Below are positions 46,219 to 58,595 of a stretch of 64,000 bases of DNA, piece after piece. The translations under genes were made by a program, and so were the position numbers. Source of the stretch: Dama dama (lineage: Eukaryota > Chordata > Mammalia > Artiodactyla > Cervidae); contig NW_026870967.1 in assembly GCF_033118175.1 (NCBI RefSeq), forward strand, positions 1,178,001 to 1,242,000. Reading direction: 5' to 3'. Within the stretch, counting starts at the first letter, position 1. Every line of letters starts with the position of its first letter. The notes beneath the pieces are model-generated. The model worked only from the letters and a program-made list of their open reading frames with translations. It made no database searches and was not told the DNA's origin.

Positions 46219-49200
46219 CTGGTGCTCTCTCCGGGCCCTTGCCCCTGAGCCTGGGGGCCAGGCAGGGGGAAAACACTCCCAGGCCAAGGCAGAACGACAT
46301 GCACACGTCTGTTCCTGCCCCCTGCACCGGCAGAGAGCTCGGGGGAGCCAGAGACTGCCAGGCTGCTGCTGGGCTGGCTGCCTGTGTGGGACGGGGCAGA
46401 GCCGACCTAGGGCCAAGTTGGGCCTCTTGCTCTCCCTGCTGCCCTGAGGCTGCTGGGTCAAAGAGGTCTTGGGCATCCAGCCCTTTGCTGGTCCCTTCCC
46501 TCTGACGAGTCCCTCTGAGCTCCAGCACCTTGCAGTGTGGAGACAGACCCTGCCAGCAACCTCCTCTCCAAAGAGGCCTAAACCGAGGCCTACGCCCAGG
46601 GGAAAGGCACCAGCAGGGATGATCTTGAGGAGGCGCACGGACATGTCTGGACCCAGTCGCCGCAGCCTGCCCCTTGGTGGGGAGGTACCCCCGGAGGCCA
46701 GGAAGTTCTGGGCAAGGCTGGCCAGGGGCAGGGGCCCTGCTGGGTCCTGCCCCTGGCCTGTGGGGCCTCTGAGCACAACCGGCCCTCTCCCACTGGAAGA
46801 CCTCCCCGGCTGCCTCCAAAGTCCTGTTTGCAAACACTCCGGCCCGCTGTTCACGCCAGGCTCGCACAATACTCCCAAGCCCGGGAGAAAAGCGCTTTGG
46901 AGTGATGCTCTCACCGGGCCCTTGCCCCTGAGCCTGGGGGCAAGGCAGGGGGAACACACTACCAGGCTAAGGCAGAACCACATGCCCACGTCTGTTCCTG
47001 TCCCCTGCACCGGCAGAGAGCTTGGGGGAGCCAGAGTCTGTCAGGCAGCTGCTGGGCTGGCCGCCTGTGTGGGAAGGGGCAGAGCCGCCCTAGGGGCAAG
47101 TTGGGCCTCTTGCTCTCCCTGCTGCCCTGAGGCTGCTGGGCCAAAGTCGTCTTGGGCATCCAGCCCCTTACTGGTCCCTTCCCTCTGACGAGGCACTCTG
47201 AGCTCCAGCACCTTGCAGTGTGGAGACAGCCCCTGCCAGCAACCTCCTCTCCAAGGAGGCCTCAACCGAGGCCTAGGCCCAGGGGAAATGCACCAGCGGG
47301 GATGAGCCAGGGGAGGCGCCCGAGCATGTCTGGACCCAGTCCCCGCAGCCTGCCCCTTGGTGGGGCAGTACCCCCGGAGGCCAGGAAGGTCTGGGCAAGG
47401 CAGGCCAGGGGCTGGAGCCCTGCTGGGTCCTGCCCCTGGCCTGTGGGGCCTCTGAGCACAACCGGCCCTCTCCCACTGGAAGACCTCCCCGGCTGCCTCC
47501 AAAGGCCGGTTTGCAAGCACTCCCGCCCACTGTTCCCACCAAGCACTTAAAATGCTCCCAAGCCCGGGAGAAAAGCGCTTCGGGGTGGTGATCTCTCCGG
47601 GCCCTTGCACCTGAGCCTGGGGGCCAGGCAGGGGGAATACACTCCCAGGCCAAGGCAGAACGACATGCACACGTCTGTTCCTGCCCCCTACACCGGCAGA
47701 GAGCTCGGGGGAGCCAGAGACTGCCAGGCTGCTGCTGGGCTGGCTGCCTGTGTGGGAAGGGGCAGAGCCGACCTAGGGGCAAGTTGGGCCTGTTGCTCTC
47801 CCTGCTGCCCTGAGGCTGCTGGGTCAAAGAGGTCTTGGGCATCCAGCCCTTTGCTGGTCCCTTCCCTCTGACGAGGCCCTCTGAGCTCCAGCACCTTGCA
47901 GTGTGGAGACAGCCCCTGCCAGCAACCTCCTCTCCAAGGAGGCCTCAATCGAGGCCTAGGCCCAGGGGAAAGGCACCAGCGGGGATGAGCCTGGGGAGGC
48001 GCCCGGGCATGTCTGGACCCAGTCCCCGCAGGCTTCCCCTTGGTGGGGCAGTACCCCCGGAGGCCAGGAAGGTCTGGGCAAGGCTGGCCAGGGGCTGGGG
48101 CCCTGCTGGGTCTTGCCCCTGGACTCTGGGGCCTCTGAGCACAACCGACCCTCTCCCACTGGAAGACCTCCCCGGCTGCCTCCAAAGGCCGGTTTGCAAC
48201 ACTCCCGCCCGCTGTTCCCGCCAGGCACGCACAATGCTCCCAAGCCCGGGAGAAAAGCACTTCGGGGTGTTGCTCTCTCCGGGCCCTTGCCCCTGAGCCT
48301 GGGGCCCAGGCAGTGGGTCCACACTCCCAGACCAAGGCAGAACCACATGCACACGTCTGTTCCTGACCCCTGCACCGGCAGAGAGCTCGGGGGATCCAGA
48401 GTCTGTCAGGCAGCTGCTGGGCTGGCCGCCTGTGTGGGAAGGGGCAGAGCCGACCTAGGGGCAAGTTGGGCCTCTTGCTCTCCCTGCTGCCCTGAGGCTG
48501 CTGGGCCAAAGAGGTCTTGGGCATCCAACCCCTTGCTGGTCCCTTCCCGCTGACGAGGCCCTCTGAGCTCCAGCACCTTGCAGTGTGGAGACAGCCCCTG
48601 CCAGCAACCTCCTCTCCAAGGAGGCCTCAACCGAGGCCTAGGCCCAGGGGAAAGGCACAAGCGGGGATGAGCCAGGGGAGGCGCCCGGGCATGTCTGGAC
48701 CCAGTCCCCGCATCCTGCCCCTTGGTGGGGCTGTACCCCCGGAGGCCAGGAAGGTCTGGGCAAGGCTGCCAGGGGCAGGGACACTGCTGGGTCCTGCCCC
48801 TGGCCTGTGGGGCCTCTGAGCACAACCGGCACTCTCCCGCTGGAAGACCTCCCCGTCTGCCTCCAAAGGCTGGTTTGCAAGCACTCCGGCCCGCTGTTCC
48901 CGCCATGCCCGCACAATGCTCCCAAGCCCGGGAGAAAAGCGCTACGGGGTGGTGCTCTCTCCGGGCCCTTGCCCCTGAGCCTGGGGGCCAGGCAGGGGGA
49001 ACACACTCACAGGCCAAGGCAGAACGACATGCACACGTCTGTTCCTGCCCCCTACACCGGCAGAGAGCTCGGGGGAGACAGAGACTGCCAGGCTGCTGCT
49101 GGGCTGGCTGCCTGTGTGGGACGGGGCAGAGCCGACCTAGGGGCTAGTTGGGCCTCTTGCTCTCCCTGCTGCCCTGAGGCTGCTGGGTCAAAGAGGTCTT

Positions 49201-52200
49201 GGGCATCCAGCCCTTTGCTGGTCCCTTCCCTCTGACGAGGCCCTCTGAGCTCCAGCACCTTGCAGTGTGGAGACAGCCCCTGCCAGCAACCTCCTCTCCA
49301 AGGAGGCCTCAACCGAGGCCTAGGCCCAGGGGAAAGGCACCAGCGGGGATGAGCCAGGGGAGGCGCCCGAGCTTGTCTGGACCCAGGCCCCGCAGCCTGC
49401 CCCTTGGTGGGGCAGAAACCCCGGAGGCCAGGAAGGTCTGGGCAAGGCTGGCCAGGGGCACGGGCCCTGCTGCGTCCTGACCCTAGCCTGTGGGGCCTCT
49501 GAGCACAACCGGCCCTCTCCCACTGGAAGACCTCCCCGTCTGCCTCCAAAGGCCGGTTTGCTAGCGCTCCCTCCCACTGTTTCCAGCAGGCGTGCACAAT
49601 GCTCCCAAGCCCGGGAGAAAAGCGCTTCAGGGTGGTGCTCTCTCCGGGCCCTTGCCCCTGAGCCTGGGGGCAAGGCAGGGTGTCCACACTGCCAGGCCAA
49701 GGCAGAACCACATGCACACGTCTGATCTGCCCCCTGCACCGACAGAGAGCTCGGCAGAGCCAGAGTCTGTCAGGCAGCTGCTGAGCTGGCCGCCTGTGTG
49801 GGAAGGGGCAGAGCCGACCTAGGGGCAAGTTGGGCCTCTTGCTCTCCCTGCTGCCCTGAGGCTGCTGGGTCAAAGAGGTCTTGGGCATCCAGCCCCTTGC
49901 TGGTCCCTTCCCTCTGACGAGGCCCTCTGAGCTCCAGCACCTTGCAGTGTGGAGACAGCCCCTGCCAGCAACCTCCTCTGCAACGAGGCCTCAACCGAGG
50001 CCTAGGCCCACGGGAAAGGCACCAGCGGGGATGAGCCTGGGGAGGCGCCCGGGCATGTCTGGACCCAGTCCCCGCAGCCTGCCCCTTGGTGGGGCTGTAC
50101 CCCCGGAGGCAGGAAGGTCTGGGCAAGGCTGGCCAGGGGCAGGGTCCCTGCTGGGTCCTGCCCCTGGCCTGTGGGGCCTCTGAGCACAACCGGCCCTCTC
50201 CCACTGGAAGACCTCCCCGGCTGCCTCCAAAGGCCGGTTTGCAAGCACTCCCGCCCACTGTTCCCACCAGGCGCGCACAATGCTCCCAAGCCCGGGAGAA
50301 AAGCGCTTCAGGGTGGTGCTCTCTCCGGGCCCTTGCCCCTGAGCCTGGGGGCCAGGCAGGTGATCCACACTCCCAGGCCAAGGCAGAACCACATGCACAC
50401 GTCTGTTCCTGCCCCCTGCACCGGCAGAGAGCTCGCGGGAGCCAGAGTCTGTCAGGCAGCTGCTGTGATGGCCGCCTGTGTGGGAAGGGGCAGAGCTGAC
50501 CTAGGGGCAAGTTGGGCCTCTTGCTCTCCCTGCTGCCCTGAGGCTGCTGGGCCAAAGAGGTCTTGGGCATCCAGCCCCTTGCTGGTCCCTTCCATCTGAC
50601 GAGGCCCTCTGAGGTCTAGCACCTTGCAGTGTGGAGACAGCCCCTGCCAGCAACCTCCTCTCCAAGGAGGCCTCAACCGAGGCCTAGTCCCAGGGAAAGG
50701 CACCAGCGGGGATGAACCTGGGGAGGCGCCTGGGAATGTCTGGACCCAGTCCCCGCAGCCTGCCCCTTGGTGGGGCAGTACCCCCGGAGGCCAGGAAGGT
50801 CTGGGCAAGGCTGGCCAGGGGCAGGGGCCCTGCTGGGTCCTGCCCCTGGCCTGTGGGGCCTCTGAGCATGACCGGCCCTCTCCCGCTGGAGACCACCCCG
50901 ACTGCCTCCAAAGGCCGGTTTGCCAACACTCGCGCCCGCTGTTCCCGCCAGGCACGCACAATGCTCCCAAGCCCGGGAAAAAAGCGCTTCGGGGTGGTGC
51001 TCTCTCCGGGCCCTTGCCCCTGAGCCTGGGGGCAAGGCAGGGGGAACACACTCCCAGTCCAAGGCAGAACCACATGCCCAAGTCTGTTCCTGTCCCCTGC
51101 ACCGGCAGAGAGCTTGAGGGAGCCAGAGTCTGTCAGGCAGCTGCTGGGTTGGCCGCCTGTGTGGGAAGGGGCAGAGCCGTCCTAGGGGCAAGTTGGGCCT
51201 CTTGCTCTCCTTGCTGCCCTGAGGCTGCTGGGCCAAAGTCGTCTTGGGCATCCAGCCCCTTACTGGTCCCTTCCCTCTGACGAGGCCCTCTGAGCTCCAG
51301 CACCTTGCAGTGTGGAGACAGCCCCTGCCAGCAACCTCCTCTCCAAGGAGGCCTCAACCGAGGCCTAGGCCCGGGGGAAAGGCACCAGCGGGGATGAGCC
51401 AGGGGAGGCGCACGGACATGTCTGGACCCAGTCCCCGCAGCCTGCCCCTTGGTGGGGCAGTACCCCCGGAGGCCAGGAAGGTCTGGGCAAGGCTGGCCAG
51501 GGGCAGGGGCCGTGCTGGGTCCTGCCCCTGGCCTGTGGGGCCTCTGAGCACAACCGGCCCTCTCCCACTGGAAGACCTCCCCGGCTGCCTCCAAACGCCG
51601 GTTTGCAAGCGCTCCCGCCCACTGTTCCCAGCAGGCGCGCACAATGCTCTCAAGCCCGGGAGAAAAGCGCTTCGAGGTGGTGCTCTCACCGGGCCCTTGC
51701 CCCTGAGCCTGGGGGCAATGCAGGGGGAACACACTCCCAGGCCAAGGCAGAACCACATGCACACGTCTATTCCTGCCCCCTGCAACGGCAGAGAGCTCAG
51801 GGGAGCCAGAGTCTGTCAGGCAGCTGCTGGGCTGGCCGCCTGTGTGGGAAGGGGCAGAGCCGACCTAGGGGCAAGTTGGGCCTCTTGCTCTCCCTGCTAC
51901 CCTGAGGCTGCTGGGCCAAAGAGGTCTTGGGCATCCAGCCCTTTGCTGGTCCCTTCCCTCTGACGAGGCCCTCTGAGCTCCAGCACCTTGCAGTGTGGAG
52001 ACAGCCCCTGCCAGCAACCTGCTCTCCAAGGAGGCCTCAACCGAGGCCTAAGCCCAGGGGAAAGGCACCAGCGGGGATGAGACTGGGGAGGCGCCCGGGC
52101 ATGTCTGGACCCAGTCCCCGCAGCCTGCCCCTTGGTGGGGCTGTAACCCCGGAGGCAGGAAGGTCTGGGCAAGGCAGGCCAGGGGCTGGGGCCCTGCTGG

Positions 52201-55200
52201 GTCCTGCCCCTGGCCTGTGGGGCCTCTGAGCACAACCGGCCCTCTCCCACTGGAAGACCTCCCCGGCTGCCTCCAAAGGCCGGTTTGCAAGCACTCCCGC
52301 CCACTGTTCCCACCAAGCACGAAAAATGCTCCCAAGCCCGGGAGAAAAGCGCTTCGGGGTGGTGCTCTCTCCGGGCCCTTGCCCCTGAGCCTGGGGGCCA
52401 GGCATGGGGTCCACACTCCCAGGCCAAGGCAGAAACACATGCACACGTCTGTTCCTGACCCCTGCACCGGCAGAGAGCTCGGGGGAGCCAGAATCTGCCA
52501 GGCAGCTGCTGGGCTGGCGGCCTGTGTGGGAAGGGGCAGAGCCGACCTAGGGGCAAGTTGGGCCTCTTGCTCTCCCTGCTGCCCTGAGGCTGCTGGGCCA
52601 AAGAGGTCTTGGGCATCCAGCCCCTTTCTGGTCCCTTCCATCTGACGAGGCCCTCTGAGCTCCAGCACCTTGCAGTGTGGAGACAGCCCCTGCCAGCAAC
52701 CTCCTCTCCAAGGAGGCCTCAACCGAGGCCTAGGCCTAGGGGAAAGGCACCAGCGGGGATGAGCCTGGGGAGGCGCCCGGCCATGTCTGGACCCAGTCCC
52801 CCCAACCTGCCCCTTGGTGGGGCAGTACCCCCGGAGGGCAGAAAGGTCTGGGCAAGGCTGCCAGGGGCAGGGACACTGCTGGGTCCTGCCCCTGGCCTGT
52901 GGTGCGTCTGAGCACAACCGGCACTCTCCCGCTGGAAGACCTCCCCGTCTGCCTCCAAAGGACGTTTGCAAGCACTCCCACCCGCTGTTTCCACCAGGCA
53001 CGCACAATGCTCCCAAGCCCGGGAGAAAAGCGCTTCGGGCTGGTGCTCTCTCCGGGCCCTTGCCCCTGAGCCTGGGGGCCAGGCAGGGGGAACACACTCC
53101 CAGGCCAAGGCAGAACCACATGCCCACGTCTGTTCCTGTCCCCTGCACCGGCAGAGAGCTTGGGGGAGCCAGAGTCTGTCAGGCAGCTGCTGGGTTGGCC
53201 GCCTGTGTGGGAAGGGGCAGAGCCGCCCTAGGGGCAAGTTGGGCCTCTTGCTCTCCCTGCTGCCCTGAGGCTGCTGGGCCAAAGAGGTCTTGGGCATCCA
53301 GCCCCTTACTGGTCCCTTCCCTCTGACGAGGCCCTCTGAGCTCCAGCACCTTGCAGTGTGGAGACAGCCCCTGCCAGCAACCTCCTCTCCAAGGAGGCCT
53401 CAACCGAGGCCTAGGCCCAGGGGAAAGGCACCAGCGGGGATGAGCCAGGGGAGGCGCCCGAGCATGTCTGGACCCAGTCCCCGCAGCCTGCCCCTTGGTG
53501 GGGCAGTACACCCGGAGGCCAGGAAGGTCTGGGCAAGGCTGGCCAGGGGCAGGGGCCCTGCTGGGTCCTGCCCCTGGCCTGTGGGGCCTCTGAGCACAAC
53601 CGGCCCTCTCCCACTGGAAGACCTCCCCGGCTGCCTCCAAAGGCCGGTTTGCAAGCGCTCCCGCCCACTGTTCCCAGCAGGCGCGCACAATGCTCCCAAG
53701 CCCGGGAGAAAAGCACTTCGGGGTGGTGCTCCCACCGGGCCCTGGCCCCTGAGCCTGGGGGCAATGCAGGGGGAACACAATCCCAGGCCAAGGCAGAACG
53801 ACATGCACACGTCTGTTCCTGCCCCCTACACCGGCAGAGAGCTCGGGGGAGCCAGAGACTGCCAGGCTGCTGCTGGGCTGGCTGCCTGTGTGGGACGGGG
53901 CAGAGCCGACCTAGGGGCAAGTTGGGCCTCTTGCTCTCCCTGCTGCCCTGAGGCTGCTGGGCCAAAGAGGTCTTGGGCATCCAGCCCCTTGCTGGTCCCT
54001 TCCCTCTGACGAGGCCCTCTGAGCTCCAGCACCTTGCAGTGTGGAGACAGCCCCTGCCAGCAACCTCCTCTCCAAGGAGGCCTCAACCGAGGCCTAGGCC
54101 CAGGGGAAAGGCACCAGCGGGGATGAGCCTGGGGAGGTGCCCGGGCATGTCTGGACCCAGTCCCCGCAGCCTGCCCCTTGGTGGGGCAGTACCCCCGGAG
54201 GCCAGGAAGGTCTGGGCAAGGCTGGCCAGGGGCAGGCGCCCTGCTGGGTCCTGCCCATGGCTTCTGGGGCCTCTGAGCACAACCGGCCCTCTCCCACTGG
54301 AAGACCTCCCCGGCTGCCTCCAAAGGCCGGTTTGCAACACTCCCGCCCGCTGTTCTTGCCAGGCACGCACAATGCTCCCAAGCCCGGGAGAAAAGCACTT
54401 CGGGGTGTTGCTCTCTCCGGGCCCTTGCCCCTGAGCCTGGGGGCCAGGCAGTGGGTCCACACTCCCAGACCAAGGCAGAACCACATGCACACGTCTGTTC
54501 CTGACCCGTGCACCGGCAGAGAGCTCGGGGGAGCCAGAGTCTGTCAGGCAGCTGCTGGGCTGGCCGCCTGTGTGGGAAGGGGCAGAGCCGACCTAGGGGC
54601 AAGTTGGGCCTCTTGCTCTCCCTGCTGCCCTGAGTCTGCTGGGCCAAAGAGGTCTTGGGCATCCTGCCCTTTGCTGGTCCCTTCCCTCTGACGAGGCCCT
54701 CTGAGCTCCAGCACCTTGCAGTGTGGAGACAGCGCCTGCCAGCAACCTCCTCTCCAAAGAGGCCTCAACCGAGGCCTACGCCCAGGGGAAAGGCACCAGC
54801 GGGGATGATCCTGGGGAGGCGCACGGACATGTCTGGACCCAGTCCCCACAGCCTGCCCCTTGGTGGGGCAGTACCCCCGGAGGCCAGGAAGGTCTGGGCA
54901 AGGCTGGCCAGGGGCAGGGGCCCTGCTGGGTCCTGCCCCTGGCCTGTGGGGCCTCTGAGCACAACCGGCCCTCTCCCAATGGAAGACCTCCCCGGCTGCC
55001 TCCAAAGTCCTGTTTGCAAACACTCCCGCCCGCTATTCACGCCAGGCTCGCACAATGCTCCCAAGCCCGTGAGAAAAGCGCTTCCGGGTAGTGCTCTCTC
55101 CGGGCCCTTGCCCCTGAGCCTGGGGGCAAGGCAGGGGGAACACACTCCCAGGCCAAGGCAGAACCACATGCCCACGTCTGTTCCTGTCCCCTACACTGCC

Positions 55201-58200
55201 AGAGACCTTGGGGGAGCCAGAGTCTGTCAGGCAGCTGCTGGGTTGGCCACCTGTGTGGGAAGGGGCAGGGCCGCCTTAGGGGCAAGTTGGGCCTCTTGCT
55301 CTCCCTGCTGCCCTGAGGCTGCTGGGCCAAAGACGTCTTGGGCATCCAGCCCCTTACTGGTCCCTTCCCTCTGACGAGGCCCTCTGAGCTCCAGCACCTT
55401 GCAGTGTGGACACAGCCCCTGCCAGCAACCTCCTCTCCAAGGAGGCCTCAACCGAGGCCTAGGCCCAGGGGAAAGGCACCAGCGGGGATGAGCCAGGGGA
55501 GGCGCCCGAGCATGTCTGGACCCAGTCCCCGCAGCCTGCCCCTTGGTGGGGCAGTACCCCCGGAGGTCAGGAAGGTCTGGGCAAGGCTGGCCAGGGACAC
55601 GGGCCCTGCTGCGTCCTGCCCCTGGCCTGTGGGGCCTCTGAGCACAACCGGCCCTCTCCCACTGGAAGACCTCCCCGGCTGCCTCCAAAGGCCGGTTTGC
55701 AAGCGCTCCCTCCAACTGTTCCCAGCAGGCGTGCACAATGCTCCCAAGCCCGGGAGAAAAGCGCTTCAGGGTGGTGCTCTCTCCGGGCCCTTGCCCCTGA
55801 ACCTGGGGGCAAGGCAGGGTGTCCACACTCCCAGGCCAAGGCAGAACCACATGCACACGACTGATCTGCCCCCTGCACCGGCAGAGAGCTCGGCAGAGCC
55901 AGAGTCTGTCAGGCAGCTGCTGGGCTGGCCGCCTGTGTGGGAAGGGGTAGAGCCGACCTAGGGGCAAGTTGGGCCTCTTGCTCTCCCTGCTGCCCTGAGG
56001 CTGCTGGGCCAAAGAGGTCTTGGGCATCCAGCCCCTTGCTGGTTCCTTCCCTCTGACGAGGCCCTCTGAGCTCCAGCACCTTGCAGTGTGGAGACAGCCC
56101 CTGCCAGCAACCTCCTCTGCAACGAGGCCTCAACCCATGCCTAGGCCCAGGGTAAAGGCACCAGCGGGGATGAGCCTGGGGAGGCGCCCGGCCATGTCTG
56201 GACCCAGTCCCCGCAGCCTGCCCCTTGGTGGGGCTGTACCCCCGGAGGCAGGAAGGTCTGGGCAAGGCTGCCAGGGGCAAGGATACTGCTGGGTCCTGCC
56301 CCTGGCCTGTGGGGCCTCTGAGCAAAACCGGCACTCTCCCGCTGGAAGACCTCCCCGTCTGCCACTAAAGGCCGGTTTGCAAGCACTCCAGCCCGCTGTT
56401 CCCGCCAGGCCCGCACAATGCTCCCAAGCCCGGGAGAAAAGCGCTTCGGGCTGGTGCTCTCTCCGGGCCCTTGCCCCTGAGCCTGGGGGCCAGGCAGGGG
56501 GAACACACTCCCAGGCCAAGGCAGAACGACATGCACACGTCTGTTCCTGCCCCCTACACTGGCAGAGAGCTCGGGGGAGCCAGAGACTGCCAGGCTGCTG
56601 CTGGGCTGGCTGCCTGTGTGGGACGGGGAAGAGCCGACCTAGGGGCAAGTTGGGCCTCTTGCTCTCCCTGCTGCCCTGAGGCTGCTGGGTCAAAGAGGTC
56701 TTGGGCATCCAGCCCTTTGCTGGTCCCTTCCCTCTGACGAGGCCCTCTGAGCTCCAGCACCTTGCAGTGTGGAGACAGCCCCTGCCAGCAACCTCCTCTC
56801 CAAAGAGGCCTCAACCGAGGCCTACGCCCAGGGGAAAGGCACCAGCGGGGATGATCCTGGGGAGGCGCACGGACATGTCTGGACCCAGTCCCCGCAGCCT
56901 GCCCCTTGGTGGGGCAGTGCCCTCGGAGGCCAGGAAGGTCTGGGCAAGGCTGGCCAGGGGCACGGGCTCTGCTGCGTCCTGCCCCTGGCCTGTGGGGCCT
57001 CTGAGCACAACCGGCCCTCTCCCACTGGAAGACCTCCCCGGCTGCCTCCAAAGGCCGGTTTGCAAGCGCTCCCTCCCACTGTTCCCAGCAGGCGTGCACA
57101 ATGCTCCCAAGCCCGGGAGAAAAGCGCTTCAGGGTGGTGCTCTCTCCGGGCCCTTGCCCCTGAACATGGGTGTAAGGCAGGGTGTCCACACTCCCAGGCC
57201 ATGGCAGAACCACATGCACACGTCTGATCTGCCCCCTGCACCGGCAGAGAGCTCAGGGGAGCCAGAGTCTGTCAGGCAGCTGCTGGGCTGGCCGCCTGTG
57301 TGGGAAGGGGCAGAGCCGACCTAGGGGCAAGTTGGGCCTCTTGCTCTCCCTGCTGCCCTGAGGCTGCTGGGCCAAAGAGGTCTTGGGCATCCAGCCCTTT
57401 GCTGGTCCCTTCCCTCTGACGAGGCCCTCTGAGCTCCAGCACCTTGCAGTGTGGAGACAGCCCCTGCCAGCAACCTCCTCTGCAACGAGGCCTCAACCGA
57501 GGCCTAGGCCCAGGGGAAAGTCACCAGCAGGGATGAGCCTGGGGAGGCGCCCGGGCATGTCTGGACCCAGTCCCCGCAGCCTGCCCCTTGGTGGGGCTGT
57601 ACCCCCGGAGGCAGGAAGGTCTGGGCAAGGCTGGCCAGGGGCAGGGGCCCTGCTGGATCCTGCCCATGGCCTGTGGGGCCTCTGAGCACAACCGGCCGTC
57701 TCCCGCTGGAAGACCTCCCCGGCTGCCTCCAAAGGCCGGTTTGCTAGCACTCCCGCCCGCTGTTCCCGCCAGGCACGCACAATGATCCCAAGCCCGGGAG
57801 AAAACCGCTTCGGGGTGGTTCTCTCTCCGGGCCCTTGCCCCTGAGCCTGGGGGCCAGGCAGGGGTTCCACACTCCCAGGCCAAGTCAGAACCACATGCAC
57901 ACGTCTGTTGCTGCCCCCTGCACCGGCAGAGAGCTCGGGGGAGCCAGAGTCTGCCAGGCAGCTGCTGGGCTGTCTGCCTGTGTGGGAAGGGGCAGAGCCG
58001 ACCTAGGGGCAAGTTGGGCCTCTTGCTCTCCCTGCTGCCCTGAGGCTGCTGGGCCAAAGAGGTCTTGGGCATCCAGCCCTTTGCTGGTCCCTTCCCTCTG
58101 ACGAGGCCCTCTGAGTTCCAGCACCTCGCAGTGTGGAGACAGCCCCTGCCAGCAACCTCCTCTCCAAGGAGGCCTCAACCGAGGCCTAGGCCCAGGGGAA

Positions 58201-58595
58201 AGGCACCAGCGGGGATGAGCCTGGGGATGCGCCCGGGCATGTCTGGACCCAGTCCCGGCAATCTGCCCCTTGGTGGCGCAGTACCCCCAGAGGCCAGGAA
58301 GGTCTGGGCAAAGCTGCCAGGGCCAGGGACACTGCTGGGTCCTGCCCCTGGCCTGTGGGGCCTCTGAGCACAACCGGCACTCTCCCGCTGGAAGACCTCC
58401 CCGGCTGCCTCCAAAGGCCGCTTTGCAAGCACTCCCACCCGCTGTTCCCGCCAGGCGCGCACAATGATCCCAAGCCCGGGAGAAAAGCGCTTCGGGGTGG
58501 TGCTCTCTCCGGGCCCTTGCCCCTGAGCCTGGGGGCAATGCACGGGGAACACACTCCCAGGCAAAGGCAGAACCACATGCACATGTCTGTTCCTT
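46219..58595 (+). repeat. Mixed-class monomers, right half
   Basis: Monomers start at 46469, 47152, 47835, 48517, 49199, 49881, 50563, 51244, 51927, 52609, 53290, 53973, 54655, 55338, 56020, 56701, 57383 and 58065. Three of them (49199, 55338, 56701) share a private tail variant, CGTCTGATCTGCCCC or CGACTGATCTGCCCC in place of CGTCTGTTCCTGCCCC, and GGCGTGCACAATGC in the module. The 58065 monomer is a near copy of 34872 and 42377 up to about 58535. No gene, RNA gene or mobile element is visible. Confidence 0.9.
49881..51002 (+). repeat. Duplicated block epsilon, copy 2
   Basis: This is the second copy of 21910-23031. Downstream of 51002 the tail follows the form at 27810-28048 (AGGGGGAACACACTCCCAG with five G, then CATGCCCAAGTCTG), so the two copies have different right neighbours. 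Confidence 0.84.
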
